Of a DNA stretch of 64,000 nt, positions 35,036 through 48,350 are shown piece by piece; positions within the stretch are counted from its first letter, which is position 1; every line of letters starts with the position of its first letter. Position numbers and translations under genes: made by a program. This DNA comes from Manis javanica (taxonomy: Eukaryota; Chordata; Mammalia; Pholidota; Manidae). The notes beneath the pieces are model-generated. The model did not search any database, had not been told where the DNA came from, and saw only the letters and a list, made by a program, of their open reading frames with translations. The stretch lies in contig NC_133157.1 of the NCBI RefSeq assembly GCF_040802235.1, positions 30,211,501 to 30,275,500 of the forward strand, given 5' to 3'.

Positions 35036-35190
35036 TAGGCTGAGTAGCCTCTCTGTGCTTCAGTTTTCTCATCTGTGGACTGGGGATAAGAGCAGTATCT
35101 ACCTCACAGGGTTACTGTGAGGATTAAACGAGTAATACATGTAAGACTACTTAGAACAGTGTCTGGCACAAGTGCCCAATAAGTGCCAAC
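35036..35190 (-). repeat. MIR SINE
   Basis: On the plus strand it reads as the reverse of a MIR: 'ctctgtgcttcagttttctc' followed by 'ggataagagcagtatctacc' and 'gaggattaaacgagtaatac', ending at a 'cctggcaca...' type tail. The order of these landmarks is diagnostic of the family. Orientation is assigned by analogy and is tentative. Confidence 0.7.
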
Positions 35191-36164
35191 TACTGTTTAC
35201 AACAGCAATGACATCCCCCTGTAACACTGCCCTGAGGGTGGGCACCATACGGGCAGCCCTTCTCCAGCTCACCCTGAGGTGGAGAGCCTGAGGCCTGCCT
35301 CCACCTCCATTATCTTTGGCCACAGCAAACACTATCTTTGCTAGGAATGCCAGCGACAGTCCTGTGGTTTTGAGTCAGCTGGATCTGCACCACTAGGACT
35401 GGTCATTTTTCCTCTGAGACCATTTGCTTCTCTGAAAAATGGGGACAATAATCCCTATCATGACTGCTTTCTGCGTGGTTGGGAGAGCAAAGGGAATCAG
35501 GCACAAGGCAACTATACGGCCAAGGTGACTAAGACTGAGCTGAGATGAGGATGCACTGTAGCTCAGCCCGTGCAAGAATGAAGCAGATTGCCTGGCTCTG
35601 GGTGAGGCAGTCCGGCAGGAGAGTCCTTGAGACCTCTCCCCCGACCTCACAAGAACCTTCCTCTCTCTCATCTCTCTGCCAGCATTAGGGTCTCTCCGGC
35701 CCTTTTATCTCCTGACCGAGGTGCTGACATGTGGCACACCTGTGCTTGCCATGATTTGCTTGCATTGTCCCCGACCAACCTTCCTTTCTCTGGAGGTGGA
35801 GGCCATGTGACTCCCACCTGCTGACGGGTCCCACCCTTCCCTCGTCATCACTGTGTGGCTTCACCAAGACTGAAGCCCTAGAGGGGCTTGCAGTGTAAAG
35901 GAGATGATGAGATAAGTGACGACCTGCAGCAGAGGGCTCCTGCAGCCTCCCCTGATCACTCCCAGAAGGTATTCGTCACCATATTTCAGGAATCCTCCAC
36001 CACTGCTCCAGCACCCATCCTACATTCTGAGCTTGGTAAATGCTCACACAGGTTTTTGTAATAAATTTCATTCAATCTACTATATCCTGGTCCTAGTTTT
36101 AGTATTTGGGGTAGGACGAATTCCTAGGTAGTAAAGACATAAAAGAAAGAAAAATGAAATATCT

Positions 36165-36360
36165 TACATGTGTAGTGCTTTAGAATTTATGAAGCACAAA
36201 TTATCTCATTCTAGCAACCTGTCATATAAAAAGGATAGGTGCAGCAATTGTTAAATCCTGTTTTACAGATGAGGAAACTGAGGGTCAGGGAGACCAAGGG
36301 ATTTGTCTAAGGTGAGCAGCCTGTTAGCTCCTCACCTGAAGCTCAGGTTTCCTGGTTACA
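36165..36360 (+). repeat. MIR SINE
   Basis: Carries 'ttttacagatgaggaaactg' followed by 'gggtcagggagaccaaggga' and 'tgtctaaggtgagcagcctg', the familiar order of a MIR on this strand. Confidence 0.7.
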
Positions 36361-36586
36361 AATGGAGGGCCTTTTCTTTTATACCAGGCGATCCTGGGTG
36401 CTTTCCTATCTTTCTTCCAAAAAGCTGTTATCCAGTGTAAGTTACTAGGATTAACACGTGTGTGAATTTCATGGCTACTAGGTTCAATAAAAGCGGCCTG
36501 TCTTTGCCAGCATGGGAATTCACTTAGGAAGTAAGCACAGAGCAGGTGGGTGTCACAGCAGGGGTACTACAGCACTGGCTTCCTAC

Positions 36587-37304
36587 CTTCTCCAGGCCCA
36601 CTGGATGATGGCTGCTGCTTTGTTCTTTTTGCGAAACAGCTCTTTCCTGCTTCTTTCCTTCTGGATTATCTGCAGCCGCAGCTCTACAGGGAGAAGGTCA
36701 ATATTCACACTCTGCCCAGAGCGGGGACCAGGTGCTGCATCAGTCTCTTTGGATATCTGAGCGTCCTCAGAGAGGGCAGATGTCCCCAGCTTCCTGACTC
36801 CTGACCTCAACACCTCTGTGGTCTGTGGCAAATGTGAATAGATCCCTCCTTCGAGCTTGTCCTGTGTCACTTTGTTTCTTGGTGTCTGGTGGTGGAGAGG
36901 ATTCTGCCCATCATGGACCACCTCCCCCTTGGCACTGCCAGGCCGACTAGAGCCAGCTGGGGAGCACCTTCCTCCTCTGAGCTCTTGAATACGCCTTTTC
37001 TGGGAGGCACATTTGGCTTTGGGTGCTGTGTTGTGCCGCCTGCTGGTCTTCCAGTGGCCATCTTGCTGTGGAAGGCTTGCAGCTGCCCAACTAGGGTCCT
37101 CTCCTTTCTCATCAGGCCCAGCTGCCCTGACACAAGAGGGCTGCTTCAAGAAGCCTTTCCCCTTGTCACACCGCTGTTCTCCAACCACCTCACCTCTGGA
37201 CTTCTCAACAGAGGAGACTCCTGGATGCCTGTTTCCATCACTGCCTTCACTGGGGCTGACGTGGACACAGGCAGATTGGCCTTTACACTGTTCCCTTGAT
37301 GTTT
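36587..37304 (-). CDS. INVS: INVS large exon (polar region, D-box and first half of IQ motif 2)
   Basis: A 718-nt exon, open throughout, between the acceptor tgtctcccaag and the donor AGAAG|gtagga. The codon split with the previous exon gives E, then TSREQCKGQSACVHVSPSEG. The long middle is basic, serine- and glycine-rich and probably disordered (CASQKRRIQELRGGRCSPAG, TPRNKVTQDKLEGGIYSHLP). The end holds QSVNIDLLPVELRLQIIQ, then RKELFRKKN, which contains an RxxL destruction box in the place described for inversin (an APC/C recognition site), and KAAAIIQWAWR, the first half of IQ motif 2. Here the residue after IIQ is tryptophan, where I recall arginine in human. The exon leaves with two bases (AG) of a serine codon completed at 10558. 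Very close to human inversin in order and spacing. Plus-strand open frames over this region are shadows. Confidence 0.95.
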
Positions 37305-38798
37305 CTTGGGAGACAGAAAAAGGAGAAGAATATTTATTGTCCAAAACTTGCATCATAGGGCAGTTCTGCTCACTTGTTCACATAAAATATTGATACTAAA
37401 CCAATGGCATATTGATGCACATGATAGTCGTGATTCTCATTGGAAAAAACTGCGTTACTTCTGTTTCCAGCAACAGAAGGTTAGATGACCTGAATGCCTT
37501 CCCACTACCTAGAAATGCTGACCAAAATATAATGAGCATCCTTTTAAAAGCACTATAGGGCCTTCAAGAGAGGAAACCCACAGGGGCCAAAAACAAAGAG
37601 GAAAGTGAAAATCAGAGCAGTAAGTCTGTGAGTTCATCTAGCAACTGTCAAGGCAGGCAGTAGTGGCAGAACAGGCCACAGTTGGTCTTATTAAATATCT
37701 AGTTCTGTTTTAATATCCAGATAACAGAGAAATGAGGCCTTGCAGGAAGGAAATTAACTAGAGCCAAGCCAGGCTGTGCATAAAGCCAGGACTTGGTGGT
37801 ATGCCCTTAGGAAATGATAAAAAAGACATAAAAAGTCTGCTTGCCAGCACTAGGAGATCGCAAGCAAGTTGGTCTCAACCTGGATTCCAGACGGGGTAAA
37901 TAATCTAGGAGAATTTGAAACCAAATTCCTGTGCTTCACATGTGTTTGGTACTCGTTTATTTTCAACCCATAGGAAAAATAAATATAAAAATAGGTCTCA
38001 GGATGGTGGTGGAGCAGGATGCTTCACAGAAGCAAACAGTATTGCTTTAGAATGGCATTCCCTCAACTCAGGCTGCACAGAGGGATCCTTCTGAGAATGA
38101 CTTCACAATCCAAAATTATAAAATGCATGAGCAAACAATCCACCATGAGCGACAGGTAACAGACACAATAACAATATTAGATTAAGAACTTGAGCTAATA
38201 GAACAGCGTGCACACGCAAACATACATGCACATGCACCAATGAAACAAAATAAATTTAAAATATGAGAAATGAATAGATACATTTGAGAAAGAACCAAAT
38301 ACAACATCTAAAGTGAAAAATTTAGTCTTGATGTAAAAAACAATGAAGGAATTTCTGCTTCTGTAATGAGAATTGAGGCATACTTAGCAGTGAGGACAAC
38401 AGAAAAATTGAACCAGGTATTACAAACTACCTATATGAAGGCTTTGAAGAATTAACAAGGCAGAAAAAAATGTGGGGCCAAGATCCATGGGAATTAGGTA
38501 ACCAACAGAGATGAGCAAGGCATTTGGGACCACATATCCCAAGAGGAATCACCCTACAGAGGTTTGGAGACTAGAACCTGCCAAGAAGCATTCTTTTGGA
38601 CTGGGACCCAGAAGGGCTGTCTTAGGAGAAAAGGTAAACTGGTGGTAGACTGATCCTAGCATGGACTGAAGCCTAGCTTTGCACCATCTCAGTTCTGGCA
38701 ACTGGATTAAGGTGCTGTTGGATTGCTTGTGTTCCTAAATGCCTGCCAGATGCCAATGTAAATCCTCTCTGGAGAAATTAATATCATCTTAGATCTCA
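37305..38798 (-). other. INVS: INVS intron, no recognised element
   Basis: Intronic DNA with no exon, RNA gene or repeat family that I can name with confidence. It ends at the target-site duplication of the L1 beginning at 38821. Confidence 0.5.
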
Positions 38799-38820
38799 AG
38801 TTATTTCTACAGTTTTTAAA
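38799..38820 (+). repeat. Target-site duplication of the 38.8-kb L1, left copy
   Basis: agttatttctacag then tttttaaa. The right copy at 40378-40399 reads aggtatttctacaa then tttttaaa, two differences in 22 bases, consistent with moderate age. Confidence 0.75.
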
Positions 38821-40377
38821 ATTTTGGTATCACTAATATAAAATCATACGAGCAACATTCTGGTTACTAGATTCCCCCCATTATCAAGTCCCCACCACAT
38901 ACCCCATTACAGTCACTGTCCATCAGCATAGTAAGATACTGTAGTCATTACTTGTCTTCTCTGTATATACTGCCTTCCCCTACATTATGTGTGCTAATCG
39001 TAATGCCCCTTATTCCCCTTCTCCCTCCCCCCTCCCCCTCTCCAGTCCCTTTCCCTTTGGTAACTGTTAGTCCATTCTTGGGTTCTGTGAGTCTGCTGCT
39101 GTTTTGTTCCTTCAGTTTTTTCTTTGTTCTTATACTCCACATTTGAGTGAAATCATTTGGTACTTGTCTTTCTCTGCCTGGCTTATTTCACTGAGTATAA
39201 TACCCTCTAGCTCCATCCATGTTGTTGCAAATGGTAGGATTTGTTTTCTTCTTATGGCTGAATAATATTCCATTGTGTATATATACCACATCTTCTTTAT
39301 CCATTCATCTACTGATGGACACTTAGGTTGCTTCCATTTCTTGGCTATTGTAAATAGTGCTGTGAGAAACACAGGGGTGCATATGACTTTTTCAAACTGG
39401 GCTCCTGCATTCTTAGGGTAAATTCCTAGAAGTGGAATTCCTGGGTCAAATGGTATTTCTATTTTGAGCTTTTTGAGGAACCTCCATACTGCTTTCCACA
39501 ATGGTTGAACTAATTTACATTCCCACCAGCAGTGTAGGAGGTTTCCCCTTTCTCCGCATCCTTGCCAGCATTTGTTGTTCCTAGTCTTTTCTATGTTGGC
39601 CATCCTAACTGGTGTGAGGTGATATTTCACTGTGGTTTTAATTTGCATTTCCCTGATAATTAGCAATGTGGAATATATTTTTATGTGCCTATTGGCCATC
39701 TGAATTTCATCTTTGGAAAAGTGTTCATATCCTCTGCCCTATTAAAATCTATTTTTTAATAGGGTTATTTGCTTTTTGGGTGTTGAAGCATGTGAGTTCT
39801 TTATATATTTTGGATGTTAGCCCCTTGTCAGATATGTCATTTACAAATATATTCTCCCATACTGTAGGATGCCTTTTTGTTCTGCTGATGGTGTCCTTTG
39901 CTGTATAGACGCTTTTTAGCTTCATGTAGTCCCATTTGTTCATTTTTTGTTTTGTTTCCCTTGCCCAAGGGGATGCGTTCAGGAAAAAGTTGCTCGTGTT
40001 TATATTCAAGAGATTTTTGCCTATGTTTTCTTCTAAGAGTTTTATGGTTTCATGACTTATATTCAGGTTTTGTGACATACATTACTTTTGTGCATGAGGT
40101 TAGATAATAATCCAGTTTCATTCTCTTGCATGTAGCTGTCCAGTTTTGCCAGCACCAGTTGTTGAAGAGGCTATCATTTCCCCAATGTATATCCATAGCT
40201 CCTTTATCGTATATTAATTGACCATATATGCTTGGGTTTATATCTGGACTCTCTAGTCTGTTTCATTGGTCTATGGGTCTGTTCTTGTGCCAGTACCAAA
40301 TTGTCTTGATTACTGTGGCTTTGTAGTAGATCTTGAAGTCAGGGAGCATAATCCCCCCGCTTTATTCTTCCTTCTCA
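38821..40377 (-). mobile_element. 5'-truncated L1 (ORF2 C-terminus and 3' UTR)
   Basis: On the minus strand it starts within ORF2 (about 40377) and ends with the 3' UTR and a short A-rich tail at about 38821. ORF2 C-terminal pieces are open at 40078-39749 and 39699-39130, the latter with the same [14 protein letters not shown] knuckle as the full-length copy. It belongs to the same L1 lineage. Imperfect direct repeats of about 22 bases flank it (38799-38820 and 40378-40399; shared core atttctaca.tttttaaa), which I read as its target-site duplication. Confidence 0.88.
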
Positions 40378-40399
40378 GGTATTTCTACAATTTTTAAAT
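40378..40399 (+). repeat. Target-site duplication of the 38.8-kb L1, right copy
   Basis: See the left copy at 38799-38820. Confidence 0.75.
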
Positions 40400-41082
40400 A
40401 TTAAATGCCTAGCACTCAATAAAAATATACAGGCAGATGAGAAGACAAGAAAATACTCAGAAAGAGAGGGAGAGAAGTGACAATAAAATGGACAGGTTAT
40501 TTAGATAATATGTTTTCAGAAAGAGATTTTAACTATTCTTAAGTGTAAAAGAGTAAACAATGCTACTCTTCATTTAAGACAGAAGGCGATATAAGAAATT
40601 ATACTGTGTCTGTTCATTTCTATAAAATAAATATGGAAAAGATAAGCCAGAAATGGAGGATATTTGATACCTACAGAGATGGGGTGGGAAAGGCATAGGA
40701 AGAAGAGGGGAATGGGAACTGGGTAGTCCAGGGATGAGGAGGAAGCAACCAATATGTCCTTCAGTAGTTAAATAGACATAGTGTGAAACATCCAGACAAT
40801 GTAATAATATTCAGCACTAAAAAGAAATGAACTAGTAATGAAATGAGTGCTAAAATGAAATAAGGTATTAAGCTATGAGGATATTCCTAAGTAAAATGTT
40901 ACTTCACCTGCATGAATATAACTAAGGCTTATTACTGAGTAGAAGAAGCTAATCTGAAAAGGCTACATATTATATGATTCTAACTATATGACATTCTGGG
41001 AAAAAGGTAAACTACGGAGACAATAAATGGGCCAGTGGTTGCCAGGGGCTTGAGGGAGGGAGGGATGTATATGCAGAGCATA

Positions 41083-41620
41083 GAGGATTTTCAGGGCAGT
41101 ATGATGGTTAGTTTTGTGTTGATTGGGATTAGGGATGCCCAGAAAGCTGGTAAAACATTATTTCTGGGTATGTCTTTGAGGATATCTCTGGAAGAGATTA
41201 GTATTTGAAATGGTAGACTGAGTAAAGAAAATCACTCTCACCAATGCAGGTGAGCATCATTCAGTCTGTTGAGGGTCTAAATAGAATAAAAAGGCAGAGG
41301 GGAGGCAAATTTGCTCTCTTTGCTTGAGTTGGGGCCATCTAGCTTCTCTCAGACACAGGCGCTCCTGGTTCTCAGGTTTGCAGACGTGGACTAGGACTTA
41401 CACCATCAGCCCCTGGATTCTCAGGCTTTTGCCTGGGACTCACACCATCTGCTCCCCTGGTTCTCAGGCCTTCACACTCAATAAATCATATCACCTGAAA
41501 ATCATGGGACTTCTCAAGTCCTCTATAATCAAGTTAGCCAATTTCTATAACAAATCTCCTTTTTAATATATATCCTATTGGTTCTGTTTCTCTGGGGAAC
41601 CCTAATATAGGCAGTGCAAT
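41083..41620 (+). repeat. Ancient interspersed repeat (common mammalian type)
   Basis: The stretch begins 'gggcagtatgatggttagtt' and contains 'ggtagactgagtaaag', two 'ctcctggttctcagg'-like repeats and 'cctattggttctgtttctct', ending 'ggggaaccctaatata'. I know this order from a widespread old mammalian repeat family but do not trust my memory of its name. No coding content. Confidence 0.55.
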
Positions 41621-42741
41621 TATTTTGCGTGATACTATACACATGCCAAAATCCATAGAATGTAAAACACCAGATATAAACCCTCACATAAACTACAAAC
41701 TCTGAGTGATAATGATGTGTCAATGTAGGCTTATTAACAAATGCACTGCTCTGGTGTAGGACATTGATAGTTGGGGAGTATGTCCATGTGTGGGGCCAGG
41801 AGTATATGGGAACTCTGTGCCTTCTGCTCAGTTGTGGGTGAATATAAAACTGCTCTAAAAAGTAAACTCTATTACCAGGAAAGCAAAGAAAAATAATGAA
41901 GAGATTGCTGGATATTATTAGATACTATTAACCAGTAATGATAAAAATAATATGATTTGGGTATTAATATAGGTAGATTAGTGAGAAAGAAAGGACAGCT
42001 AAAAATAAACTGACATATAAAATACATATGTAATAAAAGATAGCATTTTGACTTTGTGGTGAGGATTGAGTTACTCAGAGCCCTTGGGTATGAACTCAGA
42101 GAGGGACGCTGTACTCCTCCAGAAGCCATCATTCACAAAACCCTCTGCCAGTGTTGCAACCGTGGCTTATTCCATGTATATGGCAGAACAACTGCTTATC
42201 CTCTAAAAATAAATTGGATTCCAACCTCACTATATAACAAGTTAAATATGAAATAGTAAAAATAAAAAATATATGTGTTTATTAGATCTTGAAGTGGGGA
42301 AAACCTTTTCTTAGCATAACACAAGGAGAAAAATCTCAAGAGAAAAAAATTAGAATTAAAAAGTAAACTTAAAAAAGACATTCATTTTACATGATAAAGA
42401 CTACTATCCTTATTATATAAAGAGATTTTAGAAATATTAAGAAAATAAAAGCCAATATAAAAATTGACGGAGGACATCAACAAACAATACAGAAAATAAA
42501 TACACAAAGCTATTATAAATATGACAAAATTCATTCTGCTAACTAGGATTGAATAAATCATTGCCTAAATGTTTGGAGAGAATTTTCTCTTTTTTGTTTT
42601 GAAAGGGTGAGACCTTCTGCAACCTTCCTGGAATGAAATTTAGCAGCATGTTTAAAAAGTCATAAAAATTAGAGATTACACAAATTAGATTATACAAAAA
42701 ACTAAAGTACACAATAATTTATATGAAAGGTTCTTTAGCTT

Positions 42742-42801
42742 ATGTTCCACAATACAGATATGATTAAACTGCATATGTTCCACAATACAGGTATGATTAA
42801 A
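42742..42801 (+). repeat. Two-copy 33-bp direct repeat
   Basis: 'atgttccacaatacag' then 'atatgattaaa' at 42742-42768 is repeated with one change at 42775-42801. A small local duplication in AT-rich intron. Confidence 0.75.
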
Positions 42802-45699
42802 TATATCATGCTGTATTCATAATTTTTTGCAATATTAAGCAGCTACTAGCATTTTGTTGAAAACAAAGAGATAATGTATGAATATCTCAAAACAGGATGC
42901 CCACAATTTTCTGAATTAAAAAAAAAAGTTCTAGTAGAAGGATTTGTACCAAAGTGATAACAGTAGTTTATCCTAAGATTAGGGAATATTTTTATTTTCT
43001 TCTTTGTTCTTTTCTCTGTTTAAAATTTTTTTGTAATGCATATTAACTAATTAGGGAAAAAAATGCTATTTTCTGTTTGAATAGAAAGTACCCCACTACA
43101 AAAAAAGGCACAACAATTAAAATCAACTAAGATGTGGGAAAGAACCTAAAATAGAATATAAACAATAACAAACCTAACTGTATTACAAATAAATAAGGTA
43201 ACCACATAAAAGATGAAGAAGAAAAGAACTGACTGAAGTCTGTAAAACCATATTTTGCCTGACTACTTTAATACTAAGTACAAAAAAAAATGTATGTGAA
43301 TACTGTACTCTAGTTAGTTTCTCATAGGGGTATGGGTTAGCAATTCTGAGACTATGTGTATACTAAAATTGAACAAATAAGCATATGTATCATAGATAAC
43401 AGGAGCCAGACCTTTCACTGTTGGAGAAAAATAATTCAAATAAAGAAAGACGCTAGGATAAAACAGCTGTTGAATCAAATTTGAGGTATCAGTATGAATT
43501 CATGGTTTGTGTGTGTATGTGCATGTGTGTATAATACACATATACACAGATTGCAGAAATAGATATAAATATTTCTTAGCTCTGTTTGCTGAAAGGGTGT
43601 AGGAGTAGTGACACTCCAATCGTAATGTATCCACCTGTCACACAGATCTTGGTTTCTAATACCATTCTTCAACAAAAAGAACCAAGATTCCTTGGAGAGG
43701 TGATTGATTCCAGGGCTTTGAGCAGGGGAGTGATATGACGAGATTTTATTATTTTGAAAAGATCTGTTAATGGAGAAGAAATTGTATTAGGGGAGTCAGA
43801 GTAGGTAAAACCAGTTAGGAAGCTACTGCAATAGTTCATGTTAGAGATGAAGATAAGATGTTACATAGATTATGTGGTAGTGGTGGATGAGAAAGAGAGA
43901 ATAGACCTGAAAGACACTTGGGAAGTAAATGTGACAGATTGGACTTGGGTGGTAAAGGAAAAGAAGATAATGATTAGATTTTACTCTTAGATTGAACATA
44001 GAGATGATGAGTATGTCCATCTGTGGCCAGAATAGAGAATGAGTGCACATAAAATCATCAGTTTTGTCTTAGATTGATTGAGTTTGAGATGCCTTTGGGG
44101 TTTCCTAAGTGAATAACTGAATATACATAATTGGTGCAAAGAAAATAGGGAGTCTTTGGCATATAGGCAGTAATTGAATTTGTCTTAGCCTTTGTATGTA
44201 TACAAATGTAGGGTCCACTTATACTTCCACCAGTCATACCCGCTAGCTCTGGCAGCCCATATGGTGAGAATAAGAAAACAGCAGGGATGGCCCTTAAAAC
44301 AGTGAGTTTCTCCGTCACCGAATCTCCTGAAAACCACATTGGCTCAAAGACAACTTTACTTCGCCACCTCCCACAAGCAATTTTGCTACCAAGTCACCTC
44401 AGTCCTCTCAAGTTCATCTACTCTTCACCCTGCTGCCACTGTGTCTTCCAAATTCATCCTCCACCCAGCAACAGTGATATTTCTAAATATTGTCTTCTTT
44501 CTCCCCCTTTTTAAATTATAATGAGGTTAATTATTTGTAGATTGCTTTAGGCACTGTGTTTAAATGTTTTCATGGGTTATCTCAATGTTTATGATTTTCC
44601 AAGACAGCCATTATTTCTTTTCTACAAATAAAGAAATGGAAGCATGGAGATATTAAGTAACTTGATCAAGTGGTGGGATCTAAATATGAACCTAGTTTAC
44701 TTGATTCTAAAGCTTGTGCAGTACTTAGCCATTATGTTCTCCTCACATTGTAAATGACAAGAGAAGAATCACTCTGAGAGGGAAGAAAGAAATTACCTGC
44801 TAAGAGATCTCAGGCAGACCCCTCTTTCAGAACCTCAGTTTCCTGACTTGAACTGAGGAGGCTGTATAGAGGCTTTCTTTCTAAGGGCCCTCAAGCTCTA
44901 ACATTCTCTACTTCTAGGAGACAGGATGGAGAAAACAAGGGGTCCACATTTCCCACCCCTGGGTTCCTGATGTGATTCCCACCCCTCAAGGCCACACTGA
45001 TCAGCTGAAGCAGTTGTGACCCTTCTTTATGTGGCCAAACATAAGTGGCTTGGGGTGTCCTTTGCGCAGTTATGTTGGGGTTTCTCAGAAACACCATGCT
45101 AGAGAAGTTCTAGTCATTGGCCAGTCTTGATTCCTAGAATTATTTCCCTTTGCATTCTAGTCTTTCAGGTAGGTCAGTGAGGGTAAAGCCTGCCCATGAA
45201 ACTGGAGCTCCCTCTCCTTACATCTGTATCAGGCTCACTGGCTTCAACTCTCCTCAAAGTCTGCAGGCCAGGCTTCCCGCAGGTCCTGTTTGCATATTTG
45301 AACTCTGGTTCTTCCCAAAAGTCCCTTACTCAGGACACCACTTCCTGCCCTCAAATGAATGAGTTCTCCTGCTTCAGCATTATTCTAGAACAGTAACTTA
45401 AAAATTTTTTTAACAATAGCCTATTCCAAGAAATAAATCTCACATTGTGGTCCAATATACTCACATACATGTACATATACACATACACATACACACACCT
45501 ATGTACATAGACATACAACTGCAACAAAACTTACTACTTTTATAACGAGCAATATACTTGGATATTTTCTATTGTAGTCTATTTCATAATAACTATCCAG
45601 GTCCAATCGACTAAGTTCATTTCATGAGCCCTACATGACATGAAAATAATTATAAAACCATGTACTAGGACACCTAGTACACAAAAGAGAAGAGAGAAA

Positions 45700-45935
45700 G
45701 TCTAACTAGTATCAGCCAGCACCAATCACCAGACATGTGAAAGAAACCTTCTTGGGCTTTCAGCCTGACAACCCTGTAGCGGGCACATGAGTGAGCCCAT
45801 GCAGTTCAGCAGAAAAACTGTCCAGCCAACTCAAAGAATTGAGAGAAATAATAAATCATTGTTGTTTTAAGCCACTTAGTTTCAGAAGTTGTTTGTTATG
45901 CCACTAGAGAAAACCAGACAGAAACTGATACCTAA
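45700..45935 (+). mobile_element. MaLR (MLT1-type) LTR fragment
   Basis: Ends with the familiar series 'aataaatcattgttgtttta', 'agccacttagtttcagaagt' and 'tttgttatgccactagagaa', preceded by 'gggcacatgagtgagcccat'. This is the 3' half of an MLT1-like solo LTR, decayed. Confidence 0.6.
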
Positions 45936-47249
45936 GAAAAGAGAGATGCTGGGCCTAACAAACACATGCAGCACTGACTTTGGGACTGGCTAGGGGGCAG
46001 AAGCTGGGAAGGCAATAAAGAGACTGTTCGTGAAGACTAGAACAGCAGAGGAGAGATTGCTATTGGAGTCTGAAGAACTATGAACTCCGTTATCCACTGG
46101 CAGAATAATTGGCAAAATTGTCACCTTCAGTAACTTAGAAGATGGAAAATAAACCTAATGGGCTTTAGATATGGCTTAGAAGATATACAGGTGAAATGCT
46201 GAAGAAAATCTTAATGCCCTTTTTTAGCTGCATATGGTAAGGTATGAGAAGAAAGAAAGAAAGAACTCAGTTTGCAAGAGGAAATATAGAGAGCCCATGA
46301 TGTGTTGGGTTAGAAAAGAAAACTTTTCATATTTTCATATGAAAATTTTACAGCCAGCAAGAGAGTCTCATTGTGTGATATGACCTAAGGATAAAGGTCA
46401 CATCAAGAGTACGGCTGTGTAACTCTCTATTAAGACCTCAAAAATATTTAAGATGGTCCTTGGTAGGTACTCTCAGCTAGACAAAAGAAATTCTAGGAAT
46501 CTCAAGTGGATTTCCCCATAGCAGCCTGAGCCACTCAAAGTAGCCACCCAAAACCTGTCCAAAAAATAATTGTGGCTGTGGTTTTGGAACATGGAGTGAC
46601 CCAGTCAGACTGACAGGAAACTCATGATGTTTTTGTGATAACTTTTATCACTGAACGTACCACACCTTGAGCTCCTGAGGCAGTTCAAAACAAAAAGGAG
46701 TTTCTGGAGCCCCAATTTCTTATAGGCAGGAAACAGGCTGAGAAGTTCACGCAGCTGCAAACATGGGCCAAGTCTTATTCGAAAGAAGACTTCTCAGAGA
46801 GCAGAGCCAAAAATCCAGATGGCCAAGAACCAAGAATAATGGGATAGGAAACACCACATGGGGTAAAACCAGATCCTAATTAAGGAGCAATCCATACTTC
46901 AAAGTAGGGCCCTGCTAATGTAAAACTGGGTGGCTTTCAGAACTGTTACAGACTAGTGGCTATGTGCCTCCTACTGTGGTTATTCTGTCCCTATATCACC
47001 ATTGCTTGTTGGGTGTGTGTGGGGGCGGTTGATGTTTTTGGTTGACTGGTCTCTGAATCAGAAAGATTCATTTAGGGAACCTTGACATCTGGACATGAAA
47101 CAGGTCTTGAGATCCTGGACTTTAAGCTTAATGTGATAACTGGGATGAGATTTTGGGATGCTGAGATAAGGGTGAGACTATTTTGCATGTGGGAGGAATG
47201 TGAATAATCTATGACTAAAAAACAATTGTGATAGATTGTTTAGTAGCCA

Positions 47250-47695
47250 AAATTATTCTTGTTCTAGTATGCACAAAGATTGAATCTATTCTTCCATATC
47301 CTTTAGTCTGGTCTGGTCACATAACTTGCTTTGATCAATAGAATATATGTGCAAGTTTTAGAGCCTATTCCTCAAGAGGTCTTGTAACTTAAGATAGCGT
47401 TTGTTTTCTTAGAATGATGTCCTGAGACCACTATGTAAGTGAGCCAGTGTAGCCTACTGGAGGAGTAAAGCAGAGTCAAGGAATCCCAGCTGATAGTCAG
47501 CATCAACTGCGAGACATTTGTGTCAGTCTATCTTAGACCACCCAGTTCAGCTGATCCTCTGCCTAAATGCAGTCACATAAATGAGGCCAGGTGAAGCCTG
47601 CAGAGGAACTGCCCAACCAACCCACAGAATCACAGTCGTTCTAAGCCACTTAGTGTAGTTTGTTACATACCAGTAGAGAGCTAAAAGAATCCTGA
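47250..47695 (+). mobile_element. MaLR-type LTR (second copy)
   Basis: Shows 'ctggtcacataacttgcttt', 'gatcaatagaatatatgtgc', 'gaggccaggtgaagcctgca' and 'tctaagccacttagtgtagt', then 'tttgttacataccagtagag', the same layout as MaLR LTRs. Decayed, no internal genes. Confidence 0.6.
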
Positions 47696-48179
47696 TCTTA
47701 AAGATACCATAGTCTAGTGGAGAAAATAGACAAGTAAGCCAGTAATAGCAGTAAAAAATCATGAACTTTTTAATAGGGGAGCACTGAAGATCTATGGGAA
47801 CATAGAACAGGAAAATGAAGCCTCATTTGATGGGGTGGTATGGATGTATATGGAGGAAGGAGCATTCACGCTGAGATCTGAAAAGTAAGAGGCACTTTTT
47901 AATCTATATGTATAGAGGGAATATTATAGATAAAGACCCTAAGCTAAGAAGGAACTTGAGAAATTCAAATGGCTGTCACATCATGGGAATCTAGTTAATG
48001 CTGGTTGATGAATAAATGAATGAATGTATGACAAAGCATCAGACTATCCTTAGGTGTATGTTACTGATGCGCTGTCACTGTAAGTGGGTCATGGAATTAT
48101 ATTCTGGATGCATTTGTGGCCATTCATGTACACTTTTATGTAGTTGGTCTTGGCTACGTCAGCAGTGAGGTTTAATAAT

Positions 48180-48350
48180 GGTAGTTACTGAAGAGCTTCT
48201 ATGTGTCTTGGGCTGTAGTAAGTACATTATTTTATTTCTATTCATAACTGCTTTGCAAGGTAGAGAGTATACCCACATTGCATAGCTAAGGAAATTAAGG
48301 TTCAGAGAGAGAGATTTAGTTGTCCAAGCCTTGTATTAGGTGACCATGAG
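48180..48350 (+). repeat. MIR SINE
   Basis: Has 'gggctgtagtaagtacatta', 'ataactgctttgcaaggtag' and 'taaggaaattaaggttcaga' in MIR order on this strand. Confidence 0.65.

Larger units (their letters stand above)
33366..36586. other. INVS: INVS intron, mixed unique sequence and MIR SINEs
   Basis: Two decayed MIR elements can be recognised: about 35036-35190 ('cttcagttttctcatctgtg', then 'tacctcacagggttactgtg') and about 36165-36360 ('acagatgaggaaactgaggg'). The interval 34750-35035 contains an open frame on the plus strand (34749-35120), but it runs into the MIR and matches nothing known. No exon or RNA gene is seen. Confidence 0.5.
40400..45699. other. INVS: INVS intron, AT-rich with old repeats
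   Basis: Apart from the repeats listed at 41083 and 42742, the stretch 43700-44110 looks like an old interspersed repeat ('agcaggggagtgatatgacg' start), about 44530-44760 is MIR-like, and a (TG)n-like tract lies at 43507-43530. Two plus-strand open frames at 44287-44521 are random. No exon or RNA gene seen. Confidence 0.4.

Noticed and set aside
34749..35120. 123-codon plus-strand open frame in INVS intron
   Set aside because: Its 3' half is a MIR SINE and no splice sites or similarity support it.
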